Positions 1 through 9,299 of a stretch of 64,000 nt of DNA are shown in pieces (positions within the stretch are counted from its first letter, which is position 1; each line of letters begins with the position of its first letter). The notes under the pieces were generated by a model. The model had not been told where the DNA came from. It saw only the letters and a list, made by a program, of their open reading frames with translations, and did not search any database. The translations under genes were made by a program, and so were the position numbers. This DNA is from Janibacter sp. CX7 (GTDB lineage: Bacteria > Actinomycetota > Actinomycetes > Actinomycetales > Dermatophilaceae), in assembly GCF_024362365.1 (NCBI RefSeq), contig NZ_CP101464.1, positions 2,542,001-2,606,000 on the forward strand. The letters are read 5' to 3'.

Positions 1-1517
1 GTGGTGCCGGCCTGCGCGGCGCGTAGCCGCAGGTACTCGTCGACGCCGCCGGGCACGTGCCGCAGCCGGCCGTCGATGATCGCGTACTGCTGGTCGGTGA
101 CCCGCTCGAGCAGGTAGCGGTCGTGGGAGATGACGATGAGCGTGCCCGGCCACGAGTCGAGCAGGTCCTCCATCGCCGCGAGCATGTCGGAGTCGACGTC
201 GTTGGTCGGCTCGTCGAGGGCGATGACATTGGGCTCGTCGAGCAGCAGGAGCAGCAGCTGCAGGCGCCGCTTCTGCCCGCCGGAGAGGTCGTCGACGCGC
301 GCCGACAGGTGCTCGCGCGCGAAGCCCAACCGCTCGAGCAGCTGCGCAGGCGTGTGGTCGCGGCCCTCGATCGTGAAGGTCGTCTTCGTCCGGGCGAGCA
401 CCTCGCGCACCCGGTCACCGCCGATCGTCGCCAGCTGGGAGAACTGCTGGTCGAGAAAGCCGAACTTCACCGTCTTGCCGCGCTTGACCCGCCCGCTCGT
501 CGGCGCGATCGTGCCGGCGACGAGCCCGAGGAGGGTCGACTTGCCGGCGCCGTTCGCGCCGAGGATGCCGGTGCGCTCGCCGGGCGCGATCCGCCAGGTG
601 ATGTTGCGCAGGACGACCCGGTCGCCGAAGGCCACGCCGGCGTCCTCGAGGTCGATGACGTCCTTGCCCAGGCGCGCGACGGCCATCCGCTGCAGCTCGA
701 TCGGGTTGCGCACCGGCGGCACGTCCTCGATGAGCTGGTTGGCCGCGTCGATGCGGAACTTCGGCTTCGAGGTGCGGGCGGGCGCGCCCCGGCGCAGCCA
801 GGCGAGCTCCTTGCGCATGAGGTTCTGCCGCTTCTGCTCGGTCGCGGCGGCGATGCGGTCGCGCTCGACCCGCTGCAGGACGTAGGCCGCGTAGCCGCCC
901 TCGAAGGGCTCGACGATGCCGTCGTGCACCTCCCAGGTCTCGGTGCACACCTCGTCGAGGAACCACCGGTCGTGGGTGATGACGAGCAGGCCGCCCGTCC
1001 CCTTCGGCCAGCGTCCAGAGAGGTGCTGCGCGAGCCAGGCGATGCCCTCGACGTCGAGGTGGTTGGTCGGCTCGTCGAGCGCGATGAGATCCCACTCCCC
1101 GACGAGGAGCGCGGCGAGCGCCACCCGGCGGCGCTGACCGCCGGAGAGCTCACCGACGAGCGCGTCCCACGGCACGTCGGCGACGAGGCCGCCGATGACG
1201 TCGCGCACGCGCGCGTCGCCGGCCCACTCGTGCTCGGGCCGGTCGCCGACGATGCTGTGGCCGACGGTCGCGGCCGGGTCGAGGTCGTCGGTCTGGTCGA
1301 GGACGCCGAAGCGCACCCCGCCGCGGCGGGTGATCCGGCCGGACTGCGGCTCGATGGTGCCGGCGAGCATGCCGAGCAGGCTCGACTTGCCGTCGCCGTT
1401 GCGCCCGACGAGGCCGATCCGGTCGCCCTCCTCGATGCCGAGGCTGACCGAGTCGAAGACGACGCGCGTGGGGTACTCGAGGTGGAGCGACTCCGCTCCC
1501 AGCAGGGGTGTGGCCAT
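1..1517 (-). CDS. ABC-F family ATPase (3' end outside window)
   Basis: Soluble tandem ATPase of the ABC-F type, a family that acts on the ribosome rather than in transport; some members give antibiotic protection, others are housekeeping. Translation shows two nucleotide-binding domains: Walker A GRNGDGKSS near residue 38, LSGGQ and ALDEPTNHLD, then GANGAGKST, LSGGQ and ALDEPTNDVD in the second half, with a charged linker between. No membrane segment is present. The C-terminus runs off the left edge. The ATG shares one base with the ispE stop (TGATG), so it is the last visible gene of the rsmA-ispE block. Which ABC-F subfamily cannot be decided from the fragment. Confidence 0.93.
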   Translation of the reverse strand, partial: MATPLLGAESLHLEYPTRVVFDSVSLGIEEGDRIGLVGRNGDGKSSLLGMLAGTIEPQSGRITRRGGVRFGVLDQTDDLDPAATVGHSIVGDRPEHEWAGDARVRDVIGGLVADVPWDALVGELSGGQRRRVALAALLVGEWDLIALDEPTNHLDVEGIAWLAQHLSGRWPKGTGGLLVITHDRWFLDEVCTETWEVHDGIVEPFEGGYAAYVLQRVERDRIAAATEQKRQNLMRKELAWLRRGAPARTSKPKFRIDAANQLIEDVPPVRNPIELQRMAVARLGKDVIDLEDAGVAFGDRVVLRNITWRIAPGERTGILGANGAGKSTLLGLVAGTIAPTSGRVKRGKTVKFGFLDQQFSQLATIGGDRVREVLARTKTTFTIEGRDHTPAQLLERLGFAREHLSARVDDLSGGQKRRLQLLLLLLDEPNVIALDEPTNDVDSDMLAAMEDLLDSWPGTLIVISHDRYLLERVTDQQYAIIDGRLRHVPGGVDEYLRLRAAQAGT

Positions 1518-2455
1518 CAGGTCGTTCGCGCCGTGGGCAGGACCTGGGCGCCGTGGACGGGCCCGGTGGCCCGCAGCACGTCACCGGCGACGCCGGAGGC
1601 CGTCAGGGCGACGGCGAGGTCGATGGCACCCTCCGCCGACTCGGCGAGGATCGCGACCGTCGGGCCCGAGCCGGAGACGATGGCCGCGAGCGCGCCGAAG
1701 CCCATCGCGGCCTCGACGACCTCGCCGATCGCCGGCTGCAGCGCGATCGCGTCGGCCTGCAGGTCGTTGTCGAGCACGGGCGCGAGGGCACTCGGGTCAC
1801 CGGCCCGCAGCGCGCTCATCAGCGCGGCGCTCGGGGTCGGGTCGTCAAGGGCGGAGCCCGCGGTGCGCTGGTCGAAGGCCGAGTAGACCATCGGCGTCGA
1901 CAGGCCGCTCGCGGCGGAGGGCACGAAGACCCAGTGGTACGTCCCCTTCGCCAGCACGGCCGTGACCACCTCGCCGCGGCCGGAGCCCACGGCGGTGCCC
2001 CCGTGGAGGAGAAAGGGCACGTCGCTGCCGATGCCGGCCGCGATCTCCTCGAGCTCCTCGCGCGCCAGTGCGGTGCCCCACAGCGCATCGCAGGCGACGA
2101 GGGCCGCGGCGGCGTCGGCCGAGCCACCGGCCATCCCGCCGGCGACGGGGATCTCCTTGTGGATCGACAGGTGCACCGGCTCCTGACCGCCCGTGTGCTC
2201 CGACAGCGCCAGCGCAGCGCGCAGCGCGAGGTTGGACTCGTCGGTCGGCACCTTGTCGGCGTCGCGACCCCGGACCGAGCAGCCCCAGTCGTCGGCGAGC
2301 GAGGCGGTGACCTCGTCGTGCAGGCCGACGGCCTGGTAGACGGTCGAGAGGGCGTGGTAGCCGTCGTCGCGCAGCGGCCCGACGAAGAGCTCCAGGTTGA
2401 CCTTCGCCGGGGCGCGCACGGTGACGGGCGCGGGCGACTCGAGGACGGAGGTCAT
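1517..2455 (-). CDS. ispE: 4-diphosphocytidyl-2-C-methyl-D-erythritol kinase
   Basis: GHMP-fold kinase of the MEP isoprenoid pathway that phosphorylates the 2-hydroxyl of CDP-methylerythritol. The 312-residue product starts with APAKVNLEL, the usual substrate-binding opening, and carries the glycine-rich ATP loop [15 protein letters not shown] near residue 105 and a C-terminal GSGPTVA motif. Length is normal for the family. Its ATG overlaps the rsmA stop by four bases (ATGA) and its stop overlaps the ABC-F start, so the three genes are probably translated from one message. The rsmA-ispE pair is a standard actinobacterial arrangement. Confidence 0.97.
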   Translation of the reverse strand: MTSVLESPAPVTVRAPAKVNLELFVGPLRDDGYHALSTVYQAVGLHDEVTASLADDWGCSVRGRDADKVPTDESNLALRAALALSEHTGGQEPVHLSIHKEIPVAGGMAGGSADAAAALVACDALWGTALAREELEEIAAGIGSDVPFLLHGGTAVGSGRGEVVTAVLAKGTYHWVFVPSAASGLSTPMVYSAFDQRTAGSALDDPTPSAALMSALRAGDPSALAPVLDNDLQADAIALQPAIGEVVEAAMGFGALAAIVSGSGPTVAILAESAEGAIDLAVALTASGVAGDVLRATGPVHGAQVLPTARTT

Positions 2456-3348
2456 GGCGTCACCCTAGCCATGAGTTCCTCGGTGATCCGCGCGAAGGCG
2501 AGGACGTCGAGCTGCTCGCCGCGGGTGCGCGGGTCGACACCGGCGGCCAGGAGAGCCGCCTCGGCCACCTCGCCCGACCCCGCGATGGAGCGAAGGGAGG
2601 CCCGCAGCGTCTTGCGTCGCTGGGCGAAGGCGGCATCGACGACGGCGAAGACCTGCTCGCGGGTCGCGGCCGTCGTCGGCGGGTCGCGGCGCACGAGACG
2701 CACGAGACCGGAGTCGACATTGGGCACCGGCCAGAAGATCGAGCGGGAGACGCGGCCGGCGAGCGCGACGTCCGTCCACCAGGCGGCCTTGACGCTCGGC
2801 ACGCCATAGGTCTTGCTGCCCGGGCCCGCGGCGAGGCGCTCGGCGACCTCGAGCTGGACCATGACGAGCACCCGCTCGATGGTCGGGAAGGTCTCGAGGA
2901 AGTGCAGGACGACCGGCACCGAGATGTTGTAGGGCAGGTTGGCCACGAGCGCGGTCGGGGGCGGCCCCGGCAGGTCGGTGACCGTCATGGCGTCGGCGTG
3001 GACCACCTCGAGGCGCTCCACGGCACCCGGCGCCTCCTCGGCGACGGTCCCGGGCAGGGCGGCGGCGAGCACCGGGTCGACCTCGACGGCCGTGACCCGC
3101 CCGGCGGCCTCGAGCAGGGCGAGGGTGAGCGATCCCAGGCCGGGCCCGATCTCGACGACGTGGTCCTGCGCGGTGACCTCGCCGGCGCGCACGATGCGGC
3201 GCACGGTGTTGGCGTCGACGACGAAGTTCTGACCCCACTGCTTCGTCGGTCGCACGCCGTGACGCTCGGCGAGCTCGCGGATGCGGGCGGCCCCGAGCAG
3301 GCCGGCTGCGCCGCCCTCGGGGTGCGGTGTGGGGTGCTCGCTCGTCAT
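2452..3348 (-). CDS. rsmA: 16S rRNA dimethyladenosine transferase RsmA/KsgA
   Basis: SAM-dependent enzyme that dimethylates the two adjacent adenines of the 3'-terminal helix of 16S rRNA. The protein (298 aa) shows WGQNFVVD at the N-terminus, the SAM loop [10 protein letters not shown], and the catalytic NLPYNIS motif. An open frame continues far upstream, but I chose the ATG at 3348: a TAGAGT -10 box at 3356-3361 sits 7 nt before it, giving a leaderless start, and the preceding residues are low-complexity Arg-rich. An in-frame ATG six codons earlier (3366) lies upstream of that -10 box. A strong rpfB terminator lies just upstream, so the gene has its own promoter. Confidence 0.96.
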   Translation of the reverse strand: MTSEHPTPHPEGGAAGLLGAARIRELAERHGVRPTKQWGQNFVVDANTVRRIVRAGEVTAQDHVVEIGPGLGSLTLALLEAAGRVTAVEVDPVLAAALPGTVAEEAPGAVERLEVVHADAMTVTDLPGPPPTALVANLPYNISVPVVLHFLETFPTIERVLVMVQLEVAERLAAGPGSKTYGVPSVKAAWWTDVALAGRVSRSIFWPVPNVDSGLVRLVRRDPPTTAATREQVFAVVDAAFAQRRKTLRASLRSIAGSGEVAEAALLAAGVDPRTRGEQLDVLAFARITEELMARVTP

Positions 3349-3355
3349 GGGAGTG

Positions 3356-3361
3356 ACTCTA
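3356..3361 (-). promoter_or_regulatory. -10 box for leaderless rsmA
   Basis: TAGAGT on the minus strand, 7 nt before the rsmA ATG, fits a TANNNT actinobacterial -10 with transcription starting at or next to the start codon. No clear -35 is seen. Confidence 0.5.
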
Positions 3362-3397
3362 TTCATCGAAGGGGGCCGCGCTCGCCACGGCAGCGGT

Positions 3398-3431
3398 GAG
3401 CCCCCGCACCCGGTGTGGGTGGCGGGGGCTC
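3398..3431 (-). terminator. Terminator hairpin after rpfB
   Basis: GAGCCCCCGC pairs perfectly with GCGGGGGCTC and an inner ACCC/GGGT extends the stem around a GGTGT loop. It lies 46 nt past the rpfB stop and separates it from rsmA. There is no long T tract, as is usual in high-GC actinobacteria. Confidence 0.75.
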
Positions 3432-3476
3432 GACCGGCGAGGCGCGATGCTCGCGCCGCGCGGAGGGTGGCTCCGG

Positions 3477-4700
3477 TCAGGCCGCGTGGGCGCAGCCCCA
3501 GGGCTGCAGGCCACGGTCGGCGTAGACGCGGTTGGCCACGGTGATCTGCTGCTCGCGGGAGGCGAGGTCGGGGCGGGAGGCGAAGTCGCCGCCGCCGGCG
3601 CCGAGCCAGGTCTGCAGGTCGAACTGCAGGCCGCCGTAGTAGCCGTTGCCGGTGTTGATCGACCAGTTGCCGGTCGACTCGCACTGGGCGATGCGGTCCC
3701 ACATGTCGGCGCGGGAGAGGTCGAGACCCGAGGTGCTCGCGGTCTTCGACGGGGTCGACGTCGGCTCGGGGCTCGGGGTCGAGGGCTTCGGCGTGGACGT
3801 CGCGGTCGGCGTCGGCTTCGGCGTGGAGGTCGCCTTGGGCTTCGGCGCCGGCTTGGGGGCCGGGCGGGCCTTGGTGCCCTGCAGGACGATGCGGTCGACG
3901 GGCTCAGCCGTGACCTTGACCATCGTCTGGCGCGAGTAGACGACCTCGCCGTTCTTCTTCGACACCCGGTAGGTGATCGTGCGGGAGCCGGCACGGCCCT
4001 CCTGCTGGAGCTTGGTCTGCCCCTCGTAGAGCGAGCTGTCCTTCTTGACCACGGTCTCGTAGGGGATGACCTCGGTCCGGGTGTCGCCGGTGCGGTTGAC
4101 CCGGTCGAGGCGGATCGTCATGCCGTCGGTGACGCGGGACTTCGCGCCGGGCTTGATGAGGTCGTTGCCGTCGTAGCGGACCTCGGCCTGGGTCAGGGCG
4201 TCCTCGACGGTCGTCGCGGTGACGGTCGCGGTCGAGCGCTTGCCACCGACGAGGAGCTTGACCTGCTTCGGGGTGCTCACGCGCAGGTCGAGGCCCTTGC
4301 GGCCGATGGTCTGGCTGCGCGAGGCGCTGAGGATGGCGCCGTCGCCGTTGCGGATCCCGAGCTGCTGGAGCGCCTCGCCGACGGTGGAGGCCGTCGTCCA
4401 GTACTCGCGCTCCTTGCCGTCGACCGTGACGGTCAGCTTGCGGCCGTAGCGCACCACGATGGTCTGGCCGTCGTCCACGGGGCTCTCGGCCGACGGCGTG
4501 ACGACGTCGTGGGGGCCGAGCTCGACGCCCTGCTTCTCCAGGACGTCACCGACGGTGCCGCCGAAGGCGTGGACGGTGGACTTCTCGCCGTCGACCGACA
4601 GGGCGACGGACTTGTCCATGACGACGACGCCAGACACGCCGAGGGCCAAGGCGCCGACGACGCCGGCCTGGGTGATGCGGCGGATCGCAGGTGAACTCAC
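3477..4700 (-). CDS. rpfB: Resuscitation-promoting factor RpfB
   Basis: Secreted peptidoglycan lytic enzyme that promotes exit from dormancy in actinobacteria. The order is an Arg-containing N-terminus and hydrophobic segment (about residues 6-26), three DUF348 repeats, a G5 domain around the VIPYET motif, a Pro/Thr/Ser/Lys linker, and a C-terminal Rpf lysozyme-like domain with the catalytic Glu in CESTGNW and the conserved GYYGGLQF. I chose the GTG at 4700 because GGAG lies about 5 nt upstream; a GTG at 4730 would add ten residues but has no ribosome site. It sits between tatD and rsmA as in Mycobacterium and is followed by a strong terminator. Confidence 0.95.
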   Translation of the reverse strand: MSSPAIRRITQAGVVGALALGVSGVVVMDKSVALSVDGEKSTVHAFGGTVGDVLEKQGVELGPHDVVTPSAESPVDDGQTIVVRYGRKLTVTVDGKEREYWTTASTVGEALQQLGIRNGDGAILSASRSQTIGRKGLDLRVSTPKQVKLLVGGKRSTATVTATTVEDALTQAEVRYDGNDLIKPGAKSRVTDGMTIRLDRVNRTGDTRTEVIPYETVVKKDSSLYEGQTKLQQEGRAGSRTITYRVSKKNGEVVYSRQTMVKVTAEPVDRIVLQGTKARPAPKPAPKPKATSTPKPTPTATSTPKPSTPSPEPTSTPSKTASTSGLDLSRADMWDRIAQCESTGNWSINTGNGYYGGLQFDLQTWLGAGGGDFASRPDLASREQQITVANRVYADRGLQPWGCAHAA

Positions 4701-4734
4701 AGTGCTCCGATGTTTGAACTTCCCGGGCACCGGT

Positions 4735-4754
4735 GGGTCCGCACACGGGGACCC
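4735..4754 (-). promoter_or_regulatory. Hairpin in rpfB leader
   Basis: GGGTCC (4735-4740) and GGACCC (4749-4754) form a perfect 6-bp stem with an 8-nt loop, 35 nt before the chosen rpfB start and just upstream of the alternative GTG at 4730. Rpf genes are often controlled through long leaders, so a regulatory role is possible, but no known riboswitch family was recognised here. Confidence 0.35.
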
Positions 4755-4877
4755 AAGGGATGGCGGGCACCTGTGTCAGCGAAAGAGATCAGGGGAAACC
4801 GGCCCCGGCCAACAGCGGACTACCTTGCCTGACGCATCAACCGAAGGTCAAGTTTTGATAACGGCACGCGACGAGCG

Positions 4878-5756
4878 TCACGCCCAGGGGCCGTAGACGC
4901 GCTCGCTGTTGGCCGAGATCGCGGCGCACATCGTCGGCACGTCGACGCCCAGCGTGCGGGCCATGACGCGCACCGTGTGCGGCAGCAGATAGGGGGCATT
5001 GGCCCGCCCACGCTCGGGCGTCGGGGTCAGGTAGGGCGCGTCCGTCTCGGCGAGCACCTGCTCGATCGGCGTGTGGGCCAGCGCTTCGCGCAGCCCGCCG
5101 GCGCTCTTGAAGGTGAGCGTCCCGGCGAAGGAGAGCAGGTAGCCGCGCTCGACGCACTCGCGCGCCATCGCGAGGTCCCCGCTGAAGCAGTGCAGCACCG
5201 TCGTCTCCGGCGCGCCCTCCTCGGCGAGGATGCGCAGCACGTCGTCGTGGCTGTCGCGGTCGTGGATCTGCAGCGCCTTGCCGGTGCGTTTGGCCAGGTC
5301 GATGTGCCAGCGGAAGGACTCCTGCTGCACCGCGTGCCCCTCGGGGCCGGTGCGGAAGTAGTCCAGACCGCTCTCGCCGATCGCCCGCACCCGCGGGTGC
5401 GCGGCCAGACGCTCGATCTCGTCCCACGCGGACTGGAGCTCTCCAGCTTCCGCCAGCGCGGGAATCTCGTTGGGGTGCAAGGCAACTGCGCCGAGCATCG
5501 ACGGGTGCCGGTCGACCTGGTCGACGGTGAAGCGGGCGCTCTCGAGGTCGCAGCCGACCTGCACCACCCGGTCCACGCCCACGGAAGCAGCGCTCGCCAG
5601 GGCCGCGGCGACGTCGTCCGTGGACCGCTGCTCGCCCCCTTCGGGAGCGATGGCATCGGCGACGTCACGACGACGGATGTCGAGGTGCGTGTGGTTGTCG
5701 ACGACCGCGACCGGCAGCGGGTCCGGGTGCGGCGCGACGCCCTCGCGATCCGCCAT
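4878..5756 (-). CDS. tatD: TatD family metal-dependent hydrolase
   Basis: TIM-barrel hydrolase of the amidohydrolase superfamily; TatD members are metal-dependent DNases implicated in DNA quality control. The 292-residue protein has DNHTHLD at the metal-binding N-terminus, GESGLDYF (metal-bridging Glu), HIDLAK, QIHDRDSHDD, LHCFSGD and ETDAPYLTP, all in the expected order. The ATG shares one base with the metG stop (TGATG). The upstream frame extends into metG antisense coding and was excluded. The leader between this gene and rpfB is about 180 nt, so rpfB may have its own promoter. Confidence 0.95.
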   Translation of the reverse strand: MADREGVAPHPDPLPVAVVDNHTHLDIRRRDVADAIAPEGGEQRSTDDVAAALASAASVGVDRVVQVGCDLESARFTVDQVDRHPSMLGAVALHPNEIPALAEAGELQSAWDEIERLAAHPRVRAIGESGLDYFRTGPEGHAVQQESFRWHIDLAKRTGKALQIHDRDSHDDVLRILAEEGAPETTVLHCFSGDLAMARECVERGYLLSFAGTLTFKSAGGLREALAHTPIEQVLAETDAPYLTPTPERGRANAPYLLPHTVRVMARTLGVDVPTMCAAISANSERVYGPWA

Positions 5757-7555
5757 CAGCCCTCCCCCGACATGGCCGCACGCTCCGTGGCGACGACCTC
5801 CTCGGGGTCGAGCTTGACGAAGACCGGGCTCGGCTTGGCGATCGGCGTGCCGACCGTCACCGGCGTGGGCTCCCAGCGCGGGAAGCCCGAGTAGTCGCCG
5901 GTGATGACGGGGTAGCCGGGGCCACCGTCGAGGTCCTCGACGTCCTCGACGTGCGGCATGGGGACGAGCTGCCCGTCGCCACCGAGGACCGCGTCGACCC
6001 GGTTGGCCGCGTGCGGGAGGAAGGGCGCGAGGAGCAGGTTGCAGTCGCTGACGCACTGGGTGAGCGTGTGCAGCACCGTCGCCAGCCGCTCACGCTGGTC
6101 CTCGCCCTTGAGCCGGAAGGGCTCGGTGTCGGTGACGTACTTGTTGACATCGCCGACGACCCGCATGACCTCGCCGAGCGCGGCCTTCTGCCGGTGCCGC
6201 TCGAGCAGCCCGCCGACCTCGGCGAAGGCCCCGGCGACCCGCGCGAGCACCGCCCGGTCGACCTCCTCGAGCTCGCCCGGCTGCGGGATCTCGCCGAAGT
6301 TCTTGGCGACCATCGAGGCAGTGCGGTTGACGAGGTTGCCCCAACCGGCGACGAGCTCGGAGTTGTTGCGCTGGACGAAGTCCGGCCAGGTGAAGTCGGC
6401 ATCCTGGTTCTCCGGGCCCGCGGCGCAGATGAAGTAGCGCAGCGGGTCGGGACCGTATGCCTCGAGGACGTGCCGCACGCCGATGACGTGGCCGCGGCTG
6501 GAGGAGAACTGCCGGCTCTCCATCGTGAGGAACTCGCTCGAGACGACCTCGGTCGGGAGGTTGAGCTCACCCATCGGGCCGGGCTCGCCCCCCTTCGCGC
6601 CCTTGCCGGAGTACGCGAGCAGCTCCGCGGGCCAGATCTGGCTGTGGAAGGTGATGTTGTCCTTGCCCATGAAGTAGTAGGACAGCGCCTCCGGGTCGTT
6701 CCACCACTCGCGCCAGCGCTCCGGCTCGCCCTGGCGGCGCGCCCACTCGATCGACGCCGACAGGTAGCCGATGACGGCGTCGAACCACACGTAGAAGCGC
6801 TTCGTCGGGTACTTCGTCGCCAGCTCGCCCGGCAGCGGGATGCCCCAGTCGATGTCACGGGTCATCGCGCGCGGCCGGATGTCGTCGAGGATGTTGAGGC
6901 TGAAGCGGATGACATTGGGCCGCCACGTGCCGGTCGCCTCACGACCCTCGAGGTACTCGCGCAGCGCGTCGGCGAGCGCCGGCAGGTCGAGGAAGAAGTG
7001 CTCCGTCTCGCCGAACTGCGGCGTCGACCCGTCGATCTTGCTCCGGGGGTCCTTGAGGTCGCTCGGCTCGAGCTGGTTGCCGCAGTTGTCGCACTGGTCG
7101 CCGCGGGCGTCCTCGTAACCGCAGATCGGGCAGGTGCCCTCGATGTAGCGGTCGGGCAGCGTGCGGCCGGTGCGGGCGTCGAGCGCGACCTGCTGGGTCT
7201 GCTCGATGAAGTAGCCGTTGGCCCGGCACTGCTCGAAGAGGTCCTGGACGACCTGGTAGTGGTTGCGCGCGGTCGTGCGCGTGTAGAGGTCGTAGGAGCA
7301 GCCGAGGTCGGCGAGCTCGTGGGCGATCGTCGCGTGGTGCGCGTCGACGAGCTCGCGGGCGGTCGTGCCCTGCTTGTCGGCGAGCACGAGGATCGGCGTG
7401 CCGTGCTCGTCGGAGCCGCTCACCATGAGCACGTCGTGCCCCGCCATGCGCATGTACCGGCTGAAGACGTCAGAGGGGACCCCGAAGCCGGCGACGTGGC
7501 CGAGGTGGCGGGGACCGTTGGCGTAGGGCCAGGCGACGGCGGAGAGAACCTTCAT
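5756..7555 (-). CDS. metG: Methionyl-tRNA synthetase
   Basis: Class I aminoacyl-tRNA synthetase charging tRNA-Met. The HIGH-type motif is HLGH near residue 17, the zinc-binding insert is [17 protein letters not shown], and the KMSKS-equivalent is FSSSRGH. The 599-residue form lacks the C-terminal dimerisation/tRNA-binding domain seen in E. coli MetG, which is usual in actinobacteria. Start: ATG 7555 is preceded by TAGGAT at 7563-7568 with a 7-nt gap, so a leaderless mRNA beginning at this codon is likely; the ATG at 7564 lies inside that -10 box. First gene of the leftward block. Confidence 0.97.
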   Translation of the reverse strand: MKVLSAVAWPYANGPRHLGHVAGFGVPSDVFSRYMRMAGHDVLMVSGSDEHGTPILVLADKQGTTARELVDAHHATIAHELADLGCSYDLYTRTTARNHYQVVQDLFEQCRANGYFIEQTQQVALDARTGRTLPDRYIEGTCPICGYEDARGDQCDNCGNQLEPSDLKDPRSKIDGSTPQFGETEHFFLDLPALADALREYLEGREATGTWRPNVIRFSLNILDDIRPRAMTRDIDWGIPLPGELATKYPTKRFYVWFDAVIGYLSASIEWARRQGEPERWREWWNDPEALSYYFMGKDNITFHSQIWPAELLAYSGKGAKGGEPGPMGELNLPTEVVSSEFLTMESRQFSSSRGHVIGVRHVLEAYGPDPLRYFICAAGPENQDADFTWPDFVQRNNSELVAGWGNLVNRTASMVAKNFGEIPQPGELEEVDRAVLARVAGAFAEVGGLLERHRQKAALGEVMRVVGDVNKYVTDTEPFRLKGEDQRERLATVLHTLTQCVSDCNLLLAPFLPHAANRVDAVLGGDGQLVPMPHVEDVEDLDGGPGYPVITGDYSGFPRWEPTPVTVGTPIAKPSPVFVKLDPEEVVATERAAMSGEG

Positions 7556-7562
7556 GCGCCTC

Positions 7563-7568
7563 ATCCTA
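7563..7568 (-). promoter_or_regulatory. -10 box for leaderless metG
   Basis: TAGGAT, 7 nt before the metG ATG. Its presence rules against the in-frame ATG at 7564, which would lie within the promoter element. Confidence 0.5.
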
Positions 7569-7649
7569 GGTTCCCCGTCGGCGCCCGCCATCGGCGCTAG
7601 CCTGCGCAGGACGAAGGGCGTGACCGTCACGCTGCGAGAGGTGTCGCCG

Positions 7650-8246
7650 ATGATCGCCGCACTCACGGGGATGGGCCTGAGCGCCGCCGCCGGGCTCAAC
7701 GCCTACATCCCCTTCCTCGTCGTCGCCCTCCTCGCGCGCTTCACCGACGTCTTCACCCTTCCGGTGGGCTTCGAGTGGATGGAGTCGTGGTGGGCCATCG
7801 GCATCGGCGCCGTCCTGCTGCTCGCCGAGGTCACCCTCGACAAGGTGCCGGCGATCGACAGCATCAACGACGCGGTCCAGAGCTTCATCCGCCCCGGCAT
7901 GGGCGGGCTCATGGGCGCGGCCACAGCGGGCGCGAGCAGTCTCGACGAGTCGACGTGGATGCAGGAGCACGCGTGGGTCGGGGTCGTCCTGGGCATCGTC
8001 GTCGCCGGTCTCGTCCACTCCGGCAAAGCCGCGGCCCGGCCGGTGATCAACGCCGGCACCGCCGGCATCGGCGCCCCGGTCGTCTCGACCGCGGAGGACG
8101 GGGCATCCTTCGGCATCGCGCTCGTCGCGATCTTCGTGCCGGTGCTCGTGATCCTCGTGCTCATCGCCCTGGCGGCGATGCTCATCTGGGTCCTCACCGC
8201 GTGGCGACGCCTGCGCCGCCGCCGGCAGGCGCGTCCGGCCACCTGA
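7650..8246 (+). CDS. DUF4126 domain membrane protein
   Basis: Predicted integral membrane protein of 198 residues with no assigned biochemical role. It has four or five hydrophobic stretches (roughly residues 5-30, 45-62, 105-125, 155-180) and ends in an Arg-rich tail, typical of an inner-membrane protein with a cytoplasmic C-terminus. The glycine-rich [15 protein letters not shown] opening is characteristic of the DUF4126 family. The ATG at 7650 has GAGAGG 8 nt upstream; earlier in-frame codons give a charged extension unlike the family. It is transcribed divergently from metG, with a possible TAGCCT -10 at 7598-7603. Confidence 0.8.
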   Translation: MIAALTGMGLSAAAGLNAYIPFLVVALLARFTDVFTLPVGFEWMESWWAIGIGAVLLLAEVTLDKVPAIDSINDAVQSFIRPGMGGLMGAATAGASSLDESTWMQEHAWVGVVLGIVVAGLVHSGKAAARPVINAGTAGIGAPVVSTAEDGASFGIALVAIFVPVLVILVLIALAAMLIWVLTAWRRLRRRRQARPAT

Positions 8247-8294
8247 CCCGCGCGCACGACCTCGCGGGCGCGCGACGCCCGGGCTGGCCGGGAG

Positions 8295-8882
8295 TCAGGC
8301 CGGCAGGAAGGCCTCGATGATCCGCCGGCCGACCTCGCGGACAAAGGGCTCACGCTGGTCCACCGGTCGGGTGAGCGCCGCCGTGAGCACGCCCTCCATC
8401 GCGGCGATGACCGCCTGGGCGGACGTCTCGACGTCACGGACCTCGGCGAGGGTGAGGATCTGACGGACGATCCCGTCGACCCGGTCGCGCGCGGGCGCCA
8501 TGGCGGCCGCGATCTCCGGCTGGCGCGAGGCCTCCTGGGTCAGTTCCGCCTTGGCCATCCAGGCCTCCGGCTCGCGCAGCCACGACGCGAAGAGGTCGAG
8601 CGCGTGGTCGATGAGCGTCGCGTCGTCCTCCCCCGCCTGCTGCTGGCGGCTCAGCTCCTCGACGCTGTCGATGAGGCCCGCTGCGATGAACTCCGTGAGA
8701 GCGGTGACCAGGGCCATCCGGGTGCGCAGGTAGCCCGACGTGCTCCCCTGCGGCAGACCGGCCTCCGCGTCGACCGCCCGGTGGGTCAGCCCCCGCATCC
8801 CTCCGGCCGCGACGACTCGCGTCGCCGACTCGAGGATCAGCTGCATGCGGGGCGAGAGCTCCGTCGTGGCGTTGACGCTCAT
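8295..8882 (-). CDS. TetR family transcriptional regulator
   Basis: DNA-binding repressor of the TetR type. Residues about 12-58 form the N-terminal helix-turn-helix, with LILESATRVVAAGG leading into GLTHRAVDAEAGLPQGSTSGYL; the rest is an all-helical ligand/dimerisation domain. The ATG at 8882 is preceded by TACCGT (8890-8895) with a 7-nt gap, suggesting a leaderless start; an in-frame GTG at 8891 lies within that box. It is divergent from the small membrane protein gene at 9015, whose promoter carries a twin palindrome-like site, so that gene and the regulator itself are the likely targets. The inducer is unknown. Confidence 0.9.
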   Translation of the reverse strand: MSVNATTELSPRMQLILESATRVVAAGGMRGLTHRAVDAEAGLPQGSTSGYLRTRMALVTALTEFIAAGLIDSVEELSRQQQAGEDDATLIDHALDLFASWLREPEAWMAKAELTQEASRQPEIAAAMAPARDRVDGIVRQILTLAEVRDVETSAQAVIAAMEGVLTAALTRPVDQREPFVREVGRRIIEAFLPA

Positions 8883-8889
8883 TCGGCTC

Positions 8890-8895
8890 ACGGTA
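8890..8895 (-). promoter_or_regulatory. -10 box for leaderless tetR gene
   Basis: TACCGT on the minus strand, 7 nt before the regulator ATG at 8882. Confidence 0.45.
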
Positions 8896-8945
8896 CCCGC
8901 TCGCCGGGCGACGCCGAGCGGGTGCGGCGACCCGCCGGAACCGAC

Positions 8946-8974
8946 TTGACGAGCCTCTTCTACGGGTGTAGTTT
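8946..8974 (+). promoter_or_regulatory. Promoter of the 60-residue membrane protein gene
   Basis: TTGACG (8946-8951) and TAGTTT (8969-8974) are separated by exactly 17 nt, close to a sigma-70-type consensus. The first operator copy covers the spacer and the -10 box, so repressor binding would block polymerase. Confidence 0.65.
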
Positions 8975-9000
8975 TTCAACCGTCTTCAACAGATGTAGAA
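8958..9000. promoter_or_regulatory. Twin operator, probable TetR target
   Basis: Two related 16-mers, TTCTACGGGTGTAGTT (8958-8973) and TTCAACAGATGTAGAA (8985-9000), start 27 bp apart. Together they give the palindromic consensus TTCTAC-N4-GTAGAA, each copy having one perfect half. They overlap and follow the -10 box of the gene at 9015, beside the divergent TetR gene. Confidence 0.6.
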
Positions 9001-9014
9001 GGGAATTGGACACC

Positions 9015-9197
9015 ATGAGCATTGCCACCATCTCCGGCTTCGTCACCGCCGCCCTCGTCCTCGTGGGCATCGCGCTGGCGGTCCTCCTCGTCTCGGTCGG
9101 CGTCGCTGCCTTCCAGTTCTTCGCGGAGAACCGCCCCGTCCGCGTCGCCCGCCACGAGAGCATCCCGACGTACTACCGTCACGTCGCCTTCGGCTGA
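9015..9197 (+). CDS. Small single-pass membrane protein
   Basis: Unrecognised 60-residue protein. Residues about 6-36 are continuously hydrophobic (one transmembrane helix), followed by a short basic and aromatic tail ending RHESIPTYYRHVAFG. A GAAGGG stretch lies 11 nt before the ATG. Its promoter carries the twin operator next to a divergent TetR gene, and the gene ends at a hairpin, so it appears to be a stand-alone regulated unit. TetR regulators commonly control membrane exporters or stress proteins; whether this peptide modulates another membrane protein is not visible. Confidence 0.7.
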   Translation: MSIATISGFVTAALVLVGIALAVLLVSVGVAAFQFFAENRPVRVARHESIPTYYRHVAFG

Positions 9198-9207
9198 TCC
9201 GGCTGAT

Positions 9208-9237
9208 CGAAGGGGGACCAGCGCGGCTCCCCCTTCG
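9208..9237 (+). terminator. Hairpin after small membrane protein gene
   Basis: CGAAGGGGGA and TCCCCCTTCG form a perfect 10-bp stem around a 10-nt loop, 11 nt past the stop. The arms are the heptamer that is over-represented across the window. Confidence 0.7.
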
Positions 9238-9287
9238 CCTCCCGTGCCCGCGGTCCACGCCGGCGACGACGCCACGGACCGCGCGCC

Positions 9288-9293
9288 TACGCT
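9288..9293 (+). promoter_or_regulatory. -10 box for leaderless CPBP gene
   Basis: TACGCT, 6 nt before the ATG at 9300. Confidence 0.5.
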
Positions 9294-9299
9294 GGGGCC

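Noticed and set aside
57..1886. 609-codon plus-strand open frame
   Set aside because: Antisense to the ABC-F and ispE genes, both of which carry intact motifs.
4701..4877. c-di-AMP (ydaO) riboswitch in the rpfB leader
   Set aside because: These riboswitches often precede actinobacterial rpf genes, but I could not find the conserved GGGGGAACC-type and AGCUNACCUCG-type segments. Only a simple hairpin is seen.
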